The notes under the pieces were generated by a model. The model had not been told where the DNA came from, made no database searches, and was given only the letters and a program-made list of their open reading frames with translations. A stretch of 64,000 nucleotides of DNA. Origin: an uncultured Prevotellaceae bacterium. GTDB taxonomy: Bacteria; Bacteroidota; Bacteroidia; Bacteroidales; Bacteroidaceae. Positions 8,731 through 16,791 of this stretch are shown piece after piece. Made by a program: the position numbers and the translations under genes. Every line of letters starts with the position of its first letter. The first letter of the stretch is position 1. The stretch lies in contig ONCG01000004.1 in the NCBI GenBank assembly GCA_900316285.1, forward strand, positions 62,001 to 126,000, in the 5' to 3' direction.

Positions 8731-8762
8731 TCTTTTCAGTTATTGGGTTTGTTTTGTTTCTG

Positions 8763-8770
8763 CAAAAATA
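8763..8770 (-). promoter_or_regulatory. -7 promoter box of uxaB
   Basis: Reading the minus strand gives TATTTTTG, matching TAnnTTTG, 32 bases before the uxaB start codon. No clear -33 box was found. Confidence 0.5.
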
Positions 8771-8882
8771 CTAAATTATCCGCAATTTACCGATACATTA
8801 ACCAACATTAACGCGCATGTGATGCATTTTTGTTGTTATGAGATGAGGAGATTCAGGCTTTCGCAAGTTCAAGTTCATAAGG

Positions 8883-8916
8883 GTATAAAGAGTATAAAGG
8901 TATAAAGGTATAAAGG
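8883..8916. repeat. Short tandem repeat of GTATAAAG
   Basis: Four near-identical 8-9-base units of GTATAAAG follow one another in the 459-base gap between uxaB and the secreted-protein gene. The rest of that gap (8731-9189) holds the uxaB promoter, a family B element and the promoter palindrome of the next gene. Confidence 0.7.
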
Positions 8917-8937
8917 GACGTATGCATTGCAGTCAAC

Positions 8938-9036
8938 CGTAGGGGCAGACCCCCGTGTCAGCCCGAACAATAACGAACAACCTGCATCCCATACACCACA
9001 AATTCGCGGGCAGCCATTACATGGCGAATACCTACG
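8938..9036. repeat. Nested-palindrome element, family B, copy 2
   Basis: CGTAGGGGCAGACCCCCGTG on the left and CCTACG on the right match copy 1 at 792-889, including the interior CCTGCAT...CCATACA segment. The right arm has many changes, so this copy looks decayed. Confidence 0.65.
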
Positions 9037-9083
9037 CTATAATTTGCTGTTAACGAAGTTAAAAGTCAACCATTTCTGCACCC

Positions 9084-9108
9084 GTTACAATATTTTATTG
9101 TAACTTTG
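9084..9108 (+). promoter_or_regulatory. Promoter with an overlapping palindrome
   Basis: TAACTTTG at 9101-9108 is a perfect -7 box, 81 bases before the start of the secreted-protein gene. The perfect palindrome GTTACAATA-TTT-TATTGTAAC at 9084-9104 overlaps its first four bases. That is where a repressor operator would lie. Confidence 0.55.
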
Positions 9109-9189
9109 CAATCAATTGTGTACTTACGCGTCTTACGTGAAGAAATATCGCAACAACAATTAAAAATATAACTTAAAAACCAAAACATT

Positions 9190-12100
9190 ATGATTAAAAA
9201 TTTACGTTATTTATGCACGCTCCTGCTGATAGCAGTGGCGAGTGCGGCGTGGGCAGATGATGTGTTGGTATACACATTAGATGGAACCCAAACTGGGGGA
9301 AGTAATGGTTATGCAACGGAGAGTGAAATTACCCAAAATGATATTACCTGGATGGTAATGGGTAATACCACTATGAGTCCCTGGCGTATTGGTGGCAAGA
9401 ACTTAACTAATGAAGACCGCCCTCTGTACTCAACTTCTACTATCGGTGATAATATAAGTAGAGTTGTAGTTACTAATGGAACAGTAAATACTGGCCTTAC
9501 AGTCAATTCAATATCATTGGTTGTATCGTCTAATGCTGACTTTTCAAATGCAACAAATGTGGAAGGTGTATTTGCGGCTAATTCAACGACTACATTTGAA
9601 AGACCAACAGGTGCAGATTGGACAAATAAGTATTTCAAAATAGTTTATAATGTTACTGCAGGAAGTAGCAATACATTTGTGCAATTTATTAAGGCCGACT
9701 TTTATATGGCTACTTCCAATCCCACTTGCGGTGCACCAGTTTTTTCACCTGTTGCAGGTACATACACATCTGCTCAGAATGTGACTATTAGCTCAACTAC
9801 AGAAGGTGCATCAATTTATTACACCCTGGATAGCAGCGAACCCTCTGCAACAAATGGTAAATTATATTCTGACCCCATCATTGTTAGTTCAACTACAACC
9901 ATCAAGGCTATTGCGGTGAAAGATGACTATAATAATAGCACTGTTGAAAGTGCTACTTATACTATTGTTTCTATTGAACATGCCGGTACGGAATCTGATC
10001 CATATACTGTAGCAGACGCTCGTGCAGCTATCGATGCTGGCATAGGTACAACTGATGTTTATGCTACTGGTATTGTATCAGCAATTCCTACAGCTTACAG
10101 TTCTCAATACAGTAATATCACATTCAATTTCGTTGATAAAGAGGGTGATACAGAATTCCTGCAAGCCTTTCGTTGCGTAGGTGATGAAGCTGCTAACGTT
10201 CAGATAGGAGACATCGTGGTTGTTAATGGTAATCTGACGAAATATAATTCAACATATGAATTTGATGCAGCTTGCAAATTGGTTTCATTAAAGCACCCGA
10301 CAGTTGCTGTTGAAGCTCCAACCTTCAATCCTGCAGCTGGTACTTATGCTGATGCTCAGACAGTATCTATTAGCTGTGAGACAGATGGTGCAACAATCTA
10401 CTACACTACAGACGGCACAGATCCTTCTGATGCTAGTATGGTATTTACAGATGCAATCTCTGTAACAACGACTACAACCATCAAGGCTATTTCCATCAAG
10501 GATGGAGAAAAAAGCGCGGTGGTTTCAGCTACCTATCACATTAACTCTCAGGCCAATCCATATACAGTAGCCCAGGCATTGGCTTTCAATGAATATCCTG
10601 CCAATGGTATCTATGTACACGGAATTGTTTCTACGGCACCTACTCTGGCTCCGACTGATGCTGGCCAACTCACATACTATATTTCCGATAATGGTGAGGC
10701 TACTGAACAACTTCAGGTGTATAAAGGTAAAGGATTGGAACAGGCTGCTTTCACAGCACAGAATGACATTCAAGTTGGTGACATCGTAACAATTTATGGT
10801 AATGTAAAGATTTACAACAACACGAAGGAATTCGATACCAACAATTATCTCGTTTCATTTGAGCGTCCTGTCGCACCCTATGTACTTCCCGTTCCCACAT
10901 TCGCCCCTGAAGCTGGAGAAGTTGAGTCAGGTACGATAGTGAAGATTGTTGTTCCCACTGACGATGACAATATTGACTATGTGCTATACTCTTTTGACAA
11001 CGAAAACTGGGAAGAGTATACTGAGGAGACAGTGATTAAGATTGAAGAAGAAACAACCATTTATGCTCGTTCTGTAGGTGTTGATGGTAGTAAGGGAGAG
11101 ATAGCTTCTGCTGAGTATACTGTTAAGGCTGTGACTCCTGCTCAAGACGTTGTGATTGTAGAAGATGGTAAGACAACGTTCCTGTTCAACACAGAAGGTA
11201 ATGAGTGGGGTTTCCCGACTGAAGCGAAAGAAATCGATCCTGCTGAGTTCACCGCTAACGGAAAGACTATTAAGTTGGAGGGAACAACGGGTAATGGCTA
11301 TCGCTATTATCTTGAAGATAAATATTTGATCTTAGGTCAAAAAGGTGCTTATCTTACATTGCCTGCATTCGATTTCGAGGTTGGTAAAATTGAGGTAGTA
11401 GGAAGAAGTAAAGCTTCTAATGCAGTAAAGCAGAACATTTTTGTTGGCGATAATGCGGTTAGTACTGAAACTACGGGTGCACAAGGAATGAACACCTATG
11501 TCATTGCAGCTGACTATCAGGCTGCAGGCAATGTTTATACGTTGAAGGTAACCAGTGCCCACAACACTCAGATTACACAGATTGTTGTCTACAAGGCTAC
11601 GGGTGAAGAGAAGGCTGATCCACAGTTGAGGTTCAGCACTGCTACCGTTACGGCTACGCTTGGTTCAGAGTTTGCAGCTCCTACGCTTTCTTATGTAGAT
11701 GGTTTCGATGGAACAGTCAAATATGAAAGTTCTAACCCAGAAGTGGCAACTGTTGATGCCACCACTGGTGAAGTAACACTTGTTGCTGCTGGTGATGCTA
11801 TTATCAAGGCTACATCAGAGGAAACCACCAACTATCTCGCAGGTGAAGCTTCCTATACACTCACTGTTAAGGAGCCTGCTGTTGCTGGTGACGATAAGTA
11901 TGAGCTCGTGACAGCTGCTTCTACTTTGAAAGCAGGCGATGAGATTGTGTTTGCTTTTGTAGGAACACTAAAAATAAGTAGTGTTGACACAAAAGTAGCT
12001 CAAGCTATGGGTACCGAATTTGGCAACAATAGTGTACTACTGGCTGTTGATGTTGTTGATAATGAAGATCAGACTATTTCCACTGGTGATGATGTAATGT

Positions 12101-12621
12101 TCTTAACACTTGGAGGGGCAGAAGATGCTTGGACATTTGAAAGTAATGGCAAGTATTTGACATCAACAGGTAAGAAGAAGAACGAGGATGGTACTACCCC
12201 ATCTACCAATCAAAATACAATTGAGTTGACGGAGGACGGTACCGATACCCATGCTCAAGCTCATATCCAGATTGCTGAAGATGGTGAGGCCACAGTAACA
12301 TTCAATGGTGGTAATGGTTGTAACTGGTTGCAATATAATGTGAATGGTGGTAAGAATCAAAGATTCTCTTGCTATTCTGCTAAAATGAGTGGACTACAGA
12401 TCTACCGCAAGGTAACTTCCACAGAGACTCATTCTGGCAATGTGAATGGTGATCCTGATGGTAAAGTTGATATCGCTGACGTGACGGCTCTGGTTAATAT
12501 CATCGTAAATAATAGCACCCTAACTCCAGAGCAGCTAGCTGCTGGCGACTTCGACAATAGTGGTAATCTTACTGTCGAAGATGTCGAGGCACTGGTAAAT
12601 AAGATTTTGAGTAATCAATAA
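9190..12621 (+). CDS. Large multidomain secreted protein with C-terminal dockerin
   Basis: A 1143-residue exported protein. Residues 1-23 are a signal peptide ending AAWAD. Three chitobiase/hexosaminidase C-terminal-type beta domains occur at about 179-258, 374-452 and 570-650, recognised by F-x-P-x-A-G-T-Y and S-x-x-T-x-G-A-x-I-Y-Y-T. Two OB-like modules (DUF6359 type, beginning PYTVA) lie at about 265-375 and 454-562. A Big2-like Ig domain is at about 810-890. The C-terminus (about 1082-1143) is a dockerin-type pair of calcium loops: D-x-D-G-K-V-D-I-A-D and D-x-D-N-S-G-N-L-T-V-E-D. No catalytic domain is recognised, so a binding or surface-attachment role is inferred. Its DNA is more A/T-rich than its neighbours. 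Confidence 0.75.
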   Translation: MIKNLRYLCTLLLIAVASAAWADDVLVYTLDGTQTGGSNGYATESEITQNDITWMVMGNTTMSPWRIGGKNLTNEDRPLYSTSTIGDNISRVVVTNGTVNTGLTVNSISLVVSSNADFSNATNVEGVFAANSTTTFERPTGADWTNKYFKIVYNVTAGSSNTFVQFIKADFYMATSNPTCGAPVFSPVAGTYTSAQNVTISSTTEGASIYYTLDSSEPSATNGKLYSDPIIVSSTTTIKAIAVKDDYNNSTVESATYTIVSIEHAGTESDPYTVADARAAIDAGIGTTDVYATGIVSAIPTAYSSQYSNITFNFVDKEGDTEFLQAFRCVGDEAANVQIGDIVVVNGNLTKYNSTYEFDAACKLVSLKHPTVAVEAPTFNPAAGTYADAQTVSISCETDGATIYYTTDGTDPSDASMVFTDAISVTTTTTIKAISIKDGEKSAVVSATYHINSQANPYTVAQALAFNEYPANGIYVHGIVSTAPTLAPTDAGQLTYYISDNGEATEQLQVYKGKGLEQAAFTAQNDIQVGDIVTIYGNVKIYNNTKEFDTNNYLVSFERPVAPYVLPVPTFAPEAGEVESGTIVKIVVPTDDDNIDYVLYSFDNENWEEYTEETVIKIEEETTIYARSVGVDGSKGEIASAEYTVKAVTPAQDVVIVEDGKTTFLFNTEGNEWGFPTEAKEIDPAEFTANGKTIKLEGTTGNGYRYYLEDKYLILGQKGAYLTLPAFDFEVGKIEVVGRSKASNAVKQNIFVGDNAVSTETTGAQGMNTYVIAADYQAAGNVYTLKVTSAHNTQITQIVVYKATGEEKADPQLRFSTATVTATLGSEFAAPTLSYVDGFDGTVKYESSNPEVATVDATTGEVTLVAAGDAIIKATSEETTNYLAGEASYTLTVKEPAVAGDDKYELVTAASTLKAGDEIVFAFVGTLKISSVDTKVAQAMGTEFGNNSVLLAVDVVDNEDQTISTGDDVMFLTLGGAEDAWTFESNGKYLTSTGKKKNEDGTTPSTNQNTIELTEDGTDTHAQAHIQIAEDGEATVTFNGGNGCNWLQYNVNGGKNQRFSCYSAKMSGLQIYRKVTSTETHSGNVNGDPDGKVDIADVTALVNIIVNNSTLTPEQLAAGDFDNSGNLTVEDVEALVNKILSNQ

Positions 12622-12655
12622 GGAGTTTCACATTGAAGTGATTCTTAATCATGAT

Positions 12656-12692
12656 AATAGCGACAGTGGGGTTTCCATTGTCGCTATTTTTT
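12656..12692 (+). terminator. Terminator of the dockerin protein gene
   Basis: AATAGCGACAGTGG pairs with CCATTGTCGCTATT around a short loop and is followed by a run of six T. It lies 35 bases after the stop codon. Confidence 0.85.
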
Positions 12693-12704
12693 GTCGGTGT
12701 TTAT

Positions 12705-13000
12705 ACAGAGCACTGTTCTGTACCTTACGGAGCATTGCTCTGTATCATAAGGAGCATAGCTCTATACCCCTATAGAGCATAGCTCTGTAACCTCTAGAAC
12801 ATAGCTCTGTAACGTCTAGAACATAGCTCTGTAACCTCTAAAGCATTGCTCCTGAGGGCCAAGAGCATTGCTCTTAGAGTCCCAAAGCATTGTTCTGAGA
12901 GGCTGAAAGCATTGCTCTTAGAGTCCCAAAGCATTGTTCTGAGAGTCTGGAAGCATTGCTCTGAGGGGGTAAAAGTATAGCTTTTGAGTGCCAGGAGCTT
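12705..13000. repeat. 22-bp palindromic tandem array 1 (14 units)
   Basis: Fourteen diverged units contain a palindromic core such as AGAGC-ATT-GCTCT. The AGC-equivalent positions are at 12709, 12731, 12753, 12776, 12798, 12820, 12842, 12864, 12886, 12908, 12930, 12952, 12974 and 12996: a 22-base step every time except one 23. It lies between two converging genes and fills much of the 632-base gap 12622-13253. Two related arrays are at 37156-37353 and 60673-60848. Confidence 0.85.
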
Positions 13001-13012
13001 GTCTTGTTGTGA

Positions 13013-13198
13013 AAAGTTGCAAAGTTGCAAATTGCATTCATTTTTTAGATAGTGAGGTGAAAAGAGTAAGAAAAATATTGTAAAATATTTATATAACTAA
13101 TTGATATATAATAAATTACATAATTATATATACATTTTTTAACTTTTCTTTCTGTCCTTCATAAAAAAAACGCATGCAATTTGCAACTTTGCAACTTT
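13013..13198. repeat. Perfect 25-bp inverted repeat around an AT-rich core
   Basis: The left arm at 13013-13037 and the right arm at 13174-13198 are exact reverse complements over 25 bases. Each is built from TTTGCAAC-type units, and one extra unit follows the right arm. The 136 bases between are very A/T-rich and contain no gene. Confidence 0.8.
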
Positions 13199-13253
13199 GC
13201 AACCTAACGTATCGCAACCAGTTATTCTCTCGTTAGCTTGGGAGTCAGATTGC

Positions 13254-13973
13254 TTACTCCTCGCTAACAATAATGGTGTGCTCGAAGATGTCGGAGAGGT
13301 CGATGTCGTCGATGATGCGACTACGAAGGGTGTCGCGAGTGGCTTGTTGCTCTTCGAGGGGTGGGAGGGTAGCCCAAAGCACACCGGCATCGGGCTGCAG
13401 ACCGCGCACCATCTTTTCAAGTTGTGCCATGCGTGGTTGGTCGGCTTCACGATTGCGGAACTGCTGATAGTAGGCCAGCGCTGAACGCATGTAGTCGTAG
13501 GCTGTGAGCGTGTCGCCATTGAAAAGATAGCAGTAGCCCATGCGATAGAAAGCATCCGGTTTCTCGTTGTTGTAGCACACGTTGAGCGCCTGCTCGTAGT
13601 ATGGTACGGCTTTGTCGTATTGCTTCAGATTGAAGTGGCTCTCGGCATTAATGTAATAGTAGATGGAACGTTCGTGGGGTGCAAAGGGCTCCAGCTGCGG
13701 TATGAGCGAGTCGAGGAGCTCACACGTCTTCTCATCGTCCCAGTCGTAGTAGTAGCAAACGGCGAGGAATGCCCGAAAGCGCGGGTTCAGCTTATAGCGG
13801 TTGTCGAGCTTGTCGAAGAGTAGCAAAGCCTCATGGAACTTCCCGCTCTGAAAGTACTCGATGGCTTTTCCGAGCAATTCAGAGTCGCTGGGCTTCTCGT
13901 CGTGAGGTGCTCTCCACGACAACATGCACAGACAAAGGGCAAAGGCGATGATGCCGAAAAGGGCTCTCCTCAT
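13254..13973 (-). CDS. TPR-repeat exported protein
   Basis: A 239-residue protein with a hydrophobic N-terminal signal or anchor (residues 1-20) and about four TPR-like helical repeats from residue 30 to 200, for example AIEYFQSGKFHEALLLFDKL, YDKAVPYYEQAL and GDTLTAYDYMRSALAYYQQF. TPRs bind other proteins; the partner is unknown. Its start overlaps the stop of the M64 peptidase gene by 4 bases (ATGA), so it is the last gene of a three-gene operon and probably works with that exported peptidase. Confidence 0.75.
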   Translation of the reverse strand: MRRALFGIIAFALCLCMLSWRAPHDEKPSDSELLGKAIEYFQSGKFHEALLLFDKLDNRYKLNPRFRAFLAVCYYYDWDDEKTCELLDSLIPQLEPFAPHERSIYYYINAESHFNLKQYDKAVPYYEQALNVCYNNEKPDAFYRMGYCYLFNGDTLTAYDYMRSALAYYQQFRNREADQPRMAQLEKMVRGLQPDAGVLWATLPPLEEQQATRDTLRSRIIDDIDLSDIFEHTIIVSEE

Positions 13974-15304
13974 TCTTCTCCTGTATAGAATTCTACGAGA
14001 TCACGAATGGCCTTCTGACATACAGCACAGAACTCCGGGTTCTCGTTGGTGCGCATGCGACAATCGGGGAAAGCGCGATAGACACCTTTCATGCTATAGC
14101 CGGCACCCTCGTAGACACCAATCCGGCCAGTAGCCGTTTCTGCATCCTGCCGCGTTGCCGCCTTGCGGCGCTTCCCCTTGTTCGTAACGGGTTGCTCGAT
14201 GGGCGTAGGAATCACGGTGTTTGCCGGCAGCAGGTGTTGCCATTTCTTCGAGAAATCGGCCAGCGTGGTGATGTTTGGCTCCCAAGGCTCTACGTCGTGT
14301 GGATACATTGGGATGTCTTCATACTCGTAAGCATATTCGTCGGCCAGTCCTGCAAAGCTATGTCCGAACTCATGCACCACAACAGGACGGAACATGCGAT
14401 GGTGAGCCATCGAGAGATTGTAGGAGTTCAGAATGCCTCCACCGCCATATTCCGAGGTGTTGACCAACACGATGATATGCTCGTAGGGCGTTCCAGCCAG
14501 CCAGTCGTGAAGCGTCTTCAGATGCAGGGTGGTGAGGTAGCGATTGCTGTAGAACGTGTCGAAGTGCGACTTCAGCGCCGTGTTGCGCCAGATGCCCTTC
14601 GAAGGTTGGCTGGTGCCACTCTCGCGAGAAGGTGCCTTTACGGCAACGATGTTGAATCGTGAGCGCAGAGAACGGAACGGCTCATGGGCAAACATGGCTT
14701 CAACGGCGATGTTTACATCCTCGAGGAACGTTGGCATCTCCTCTTCGGTGTAACCCTCAGCGATATAGGCAATGTGGATGCAGCGAGTAGTGTCGGCAGC
14801 CTGCTGGATGACCGCGTAGGGCGTAACGTCATGTTCGCCGATATGACGGATGAGAATATCGCTTGGCACAACGGTGTGGGTGAGGGTAGAGGTGATTTCG
14901 CGACGGTTGTTGCGCAGGTCTACCGTTACATCAACGGTATCCTTTGGCATAGGCACGAGGAACACGTTCTCAAACGACTTCCAAGTCTCTGTGGCTTCGG
15001 GATAGGACTGCCATTCCTGAAACAGCGTGGAGAAGGAATTGCGATAGATGACTTCACCCGTACGATGACTGCGCAGGGTGATTTGTCCGTTACCCTCAAC
15101 GGGCAGCTCGGCCAGCCTCTGATGCTTGCCATACCAGCCAGGCATGGTGTTGAGTTGGTCGACGGCAATCACCTGATGGGTGGCATCGCCGGAGAAGGTG
15201 TAGTCGATGCGTAGTGTGCGTTCCTCGAAGTAGTCGCTGAATGATTGTGCATGCATGCTGATGCCGGCACAGAGCAGCATCAGGAAGAAAATAGTCCTTT
15301 TCAT
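13970..15304 (-). CDS. M64-family metallopeptidase (IgA peptidase M64), secreted
   Basis: A 444-residue exported protein with signal peptide MKRTIFFLMLLCAGISMHAQ. An N-terminal beta-rich M64_N domain (about residues 20-150) precedes the peptidase domain. The zinc motif HEFGHSFAGLADEY near residue 315 carries the H-E-x-x-H ligands and the following conserved D-E-Y of the M64 family. The family was named from a Clostridium IgA protease; the substrate here is unknown. Near the C-terminus a basic insert KGKRRKAATR interrupts the fold, and CRMRTNENPEFCAVCQ holds three cysteines. It overlaps both operon neighbours by 4 bases. Confidence 0.85.
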   Translation of the reverse strand: MKRTIFFLMLLCAGISMHAQSFSDYFEERTLRIDYTFSGDATHQVIAVDQLNTMPGWYGKHQRLAELPVEGNGQITLRSHRTGEVIYRNSFSTLFQEWQSYPEATETWKSFENVFLVPMPKDTVDVTVDLRNNRREITSTLTHTVVPSDILIRHIGEHDVTPYAVIQQAADTTRCIHIAYIAEGYTEEEMPTFLEDVNIAVEAMFAHEPFRSLRSRFNIVAVKAPSRESGTSQPSKGIWRNTALKSHFDTFYSNRYLTTLHLKTLHDWLAGTPYEHIIVLVNTSEYGGGGILNSYNLSMAHHRMFRPVVVHEFGHSFAGLADEYAYEYEDIPMYPHDVEPWEPNITTLADFSKKWQHLLPANTVIPTPIEQPVTNKGKRRKAATRQDAETATGRIGVYEGAGYSMKGVYRAFPDCRMRTNENPEFCAVCQKAIRDLVEFYTGEE

Positions 15305-15735
15305 TGTTGTTGATTTGATGAAGAGACCTTTGCTTGTTCTGCTCTTTCTCGAATGCTATCGATCTCTTTCATAAGGTTCTTGATGTAAGAGCGTTTCCAG
15401 TCCTTTTCGTGCAGGCGCTGATGGTCGAAGAGCAGAATGTCGATGTCCATCCTCACGATGTTGACGGTGCGCAAAGCCCGGGTGTTGCCACAGCGTATCT
15501 CGATGCGCTTCAGCGCACTACTGATCTGTGGTTCACGATGCTTCGTATGGGCGATAGCCAGGCAGTTGAGGAATCGTTCAGATTGCATGCCAATGGGCTT
15601 CGTCCATATACTCTTCGTGAACTCGATGTCGCTAAACAACTGCCTGAGCAGCTGTTTGGCTGTGCGCATGTTGATTTCCTGGTTCTCGTTAGTCCCCAGG
15701 GCAATGACGATTTCGTAATTACTCTTATTCATCAT
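15301..15735 (-). CDS. HPPK (FolK)-like protein
   Basis: A 144-residue protein similar to 2-amino-4-hydroxy-6-hydroxymethyldihydropteridine diphosphokinase, a folate enzyme. Visible parts are the start IVIALGTNEN, the central FLNCLA (HPPK normally F-x-N-x-V) and MDIDILLFD, matching the magnesium-binding D-x-D-I-L-L. The usual G-P-R before the acidic motif is replaced by N-I-V-R, and the C-terminal HPR loop is absent, so activity is uncertain. An in-frame TTG at 15741 lies inside the -7 box, so the ATG at 15735 or 15732 is the true start. It heads an operon with a secreted peptidase and a TPR protein, an odd setting for folate synthesis. Confidence 0.7.
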   Translation of the reverse strand: MMNKSNYEIVIALGTNENQEINMRTAKQLLRQLFSDIEFTKSIWTKPIGMQSERFLNCLAIAHTKHREPQISSALKRIEIRCGNTRALRTVNIVRMDIDILLFDHQRLHEKDWKRSYIKNLMKEIDSIRERAEQAKVSSSNQQQ

Positions 15736-15738
15736 CTG

Positions 15739-15746
15739 CAAAATTA
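15739..15746 (-). promoter_or_regulatory. -7 box of the HPPK-like gene
   Basis: TAATTTTG on the minus strand ends only 3 bases before the ATG at 15735. Transcription should start at or near the start codon, giving a leaderless or nearly leaderless message. Confidence 0.6.
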
Positions 15747-15773
15747 CTAATTATTCTTAAAAGTCTTACTTTT

Positions 15774-15805
15774 TTTGTGATTTTTTAGGAAATATAGTAA
15801 TTTTG
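15774..15805 (+). promoter_or_regulatory. Promoter of the LysM glucosaminidase, almost leaderless
   Basis: TTTG at 15774-15777 and TAATTTTG at 15798-15805 are spaced by 20 bases. The ATG follows at 15811, so the predicted transcript begins at about the start codon. Confidence 0.65.
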
Positions 15806-15810
15806 TTGCG

Positions 15811-16704
15811 ATGAAACGACTCATAATGACCGTGACGGTGTTTCTGGCGGTGCTTACAGCCGGAGCACAAATGAAATGGAATCAGCAATATCAAAACTAT
15901 ATAGACCAGTATAGTGGTATTGCCGTGCGTGAGATGCAGAGGTATCACATTCCTGCGAGCATCACTTTGGCGCAAGGCATTTTCGAGAGTGGTGCCGGGC
16001 GGAGCGAGTTGTGCGTGAAGGGCAACAACCACTTTGGCATTAAGTGTCATGGGTGGGAAGGACGCACGGTGTATCACGACGATGATGAATTGCAGGAGTG
16101 TTTCCGTGCCTATAATTCTGCACTTGAGAGCTACGAGGACCACAGCAAGTTTCTCACCTCTTCGCAGCGATACAGCAGATTGTTCCAGCTTTCGGTGACC
16201 GACTATAAAGGTTGGGCACGTGGGCTGAAGGCTTGCGGATATGCCACCAACCCGCAGTATGCCGACAAGCTGATTCAGCTCATCGAGTTGTATAAACTCT
16301 ACGAGTTGGACCGTGTTGGCAAAGGCAAGGTTGGAAAGTATATTGCTGCTTCGAAGGACGAACACATCATTCGCATCTACAACAACAATCTCTATCTCAT
16401 TGCACGTCAGGGCGATACGTTCCGTTCGCTGGCAAAGGAGACGGGCATCTCATATCGCAAGCTGGCAAAATACAATGAGCGCGATAAGAACGATGTGCTC
16501 TCTGAAGGCGACATCATCTATCTGAGTAAGAAGCGCAGTCGTGCCGACAAGGCCTTCAAGAAGCGTCCGCATGTGGTGAAGGCTGGCGAGAGCATGTACA
16601 GCATTTCTCAGATGTATGGCATCACGCTGAAGAGTCTTTACAGGATGAACCACTTGGAGCCTGATTATCAAATCCGAGTGGGTGATAGGCTACGTGTGTA
16701 CTAA
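15811..16704 (+). CDS. N-acetylglucosaminidase with two LysM domains
   Basis: A 297-residue exported peptidoglycan hydrolase. Residues 1-20 are a signal peptide ending TAGAQ. Residues about 25-165 are a glucosaminidase (GH73-like) domain with IPASITLAQGIFESGAG, whose Glu is the likely catalytic acid, and NNHFGIKCH. Two LysM domains follow at about residues 193-243 and 249-296, each beginning with a R-x-G-D-T or K-A-G-E-S turn; these bind peptidoglycan. It acts in the periplasm or at the cell wall in growth or division. It is divergent from the HPPK-like gene, with both promoters inside about 75 bases. Confidence 0.9.
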   Translation: MKRLIMTVTVFLAVLTAGAQMKWNQQYQNYIDQYSGIAVREMQRYHIPASITLAQGIFESGAGRSELCVKGNNHFGIKCHGWEGRTVYHDDDELQECFRAYNSALESYEDHSKFLTSSQRYSRLFQLSVTDYKGWARGLKACGYATNPQYADKLIQLIELYKLYELDRVGKGKVGKYIAASKDEHIIRIYNNNLYLIARQGDTFRSLAKETGISYRKLAKYNERDKNDVLSEGDIIYLSKKRSRADKAFKKRPHVVKAGESMYSISQMYGITLKSLYRMNHLEPDYQIRVGDRLRVY

Positions 16705-16732
16705 TCAAAATAATTGACTATTCGAAATGAAA

Positions 16733-16769
16733 ACAGCCCCCTTTCTCTGAAACAGAGGAGGGGGGCTGT
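16733..16769. terminator. GC-rich hairpin terminator
   Basis: ACAGCCCCC pairs with GGGGGGCTGT, with an inner TCTCTG/CAGAG stem. On the minus strand it is followed by TTTTCATTT, so it would best end minus-strand transcription (the outer-membrane protein remnant). It also lies 29 bases after the stop of the plus-strand glucosaminidase. Confidence 0.75.
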
Positions 16770-16791
16770 GGTGTCATTGAGTGGAGTCTCT

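Noticed and set aside
12705-13000. CRISPR array
   Set aside because: There are no unique spacers; repeats are back-to-back 22-base diverged units, and no cas genes are near.
12794-13030. Minus-strand open frame through 22-bp array 1 (78 codons)
   Set aside because: The frame is open only because the 22-base units repeat every 66 bases in each frame; there is no promoter or start context, and the array is better explained as DNA sites.
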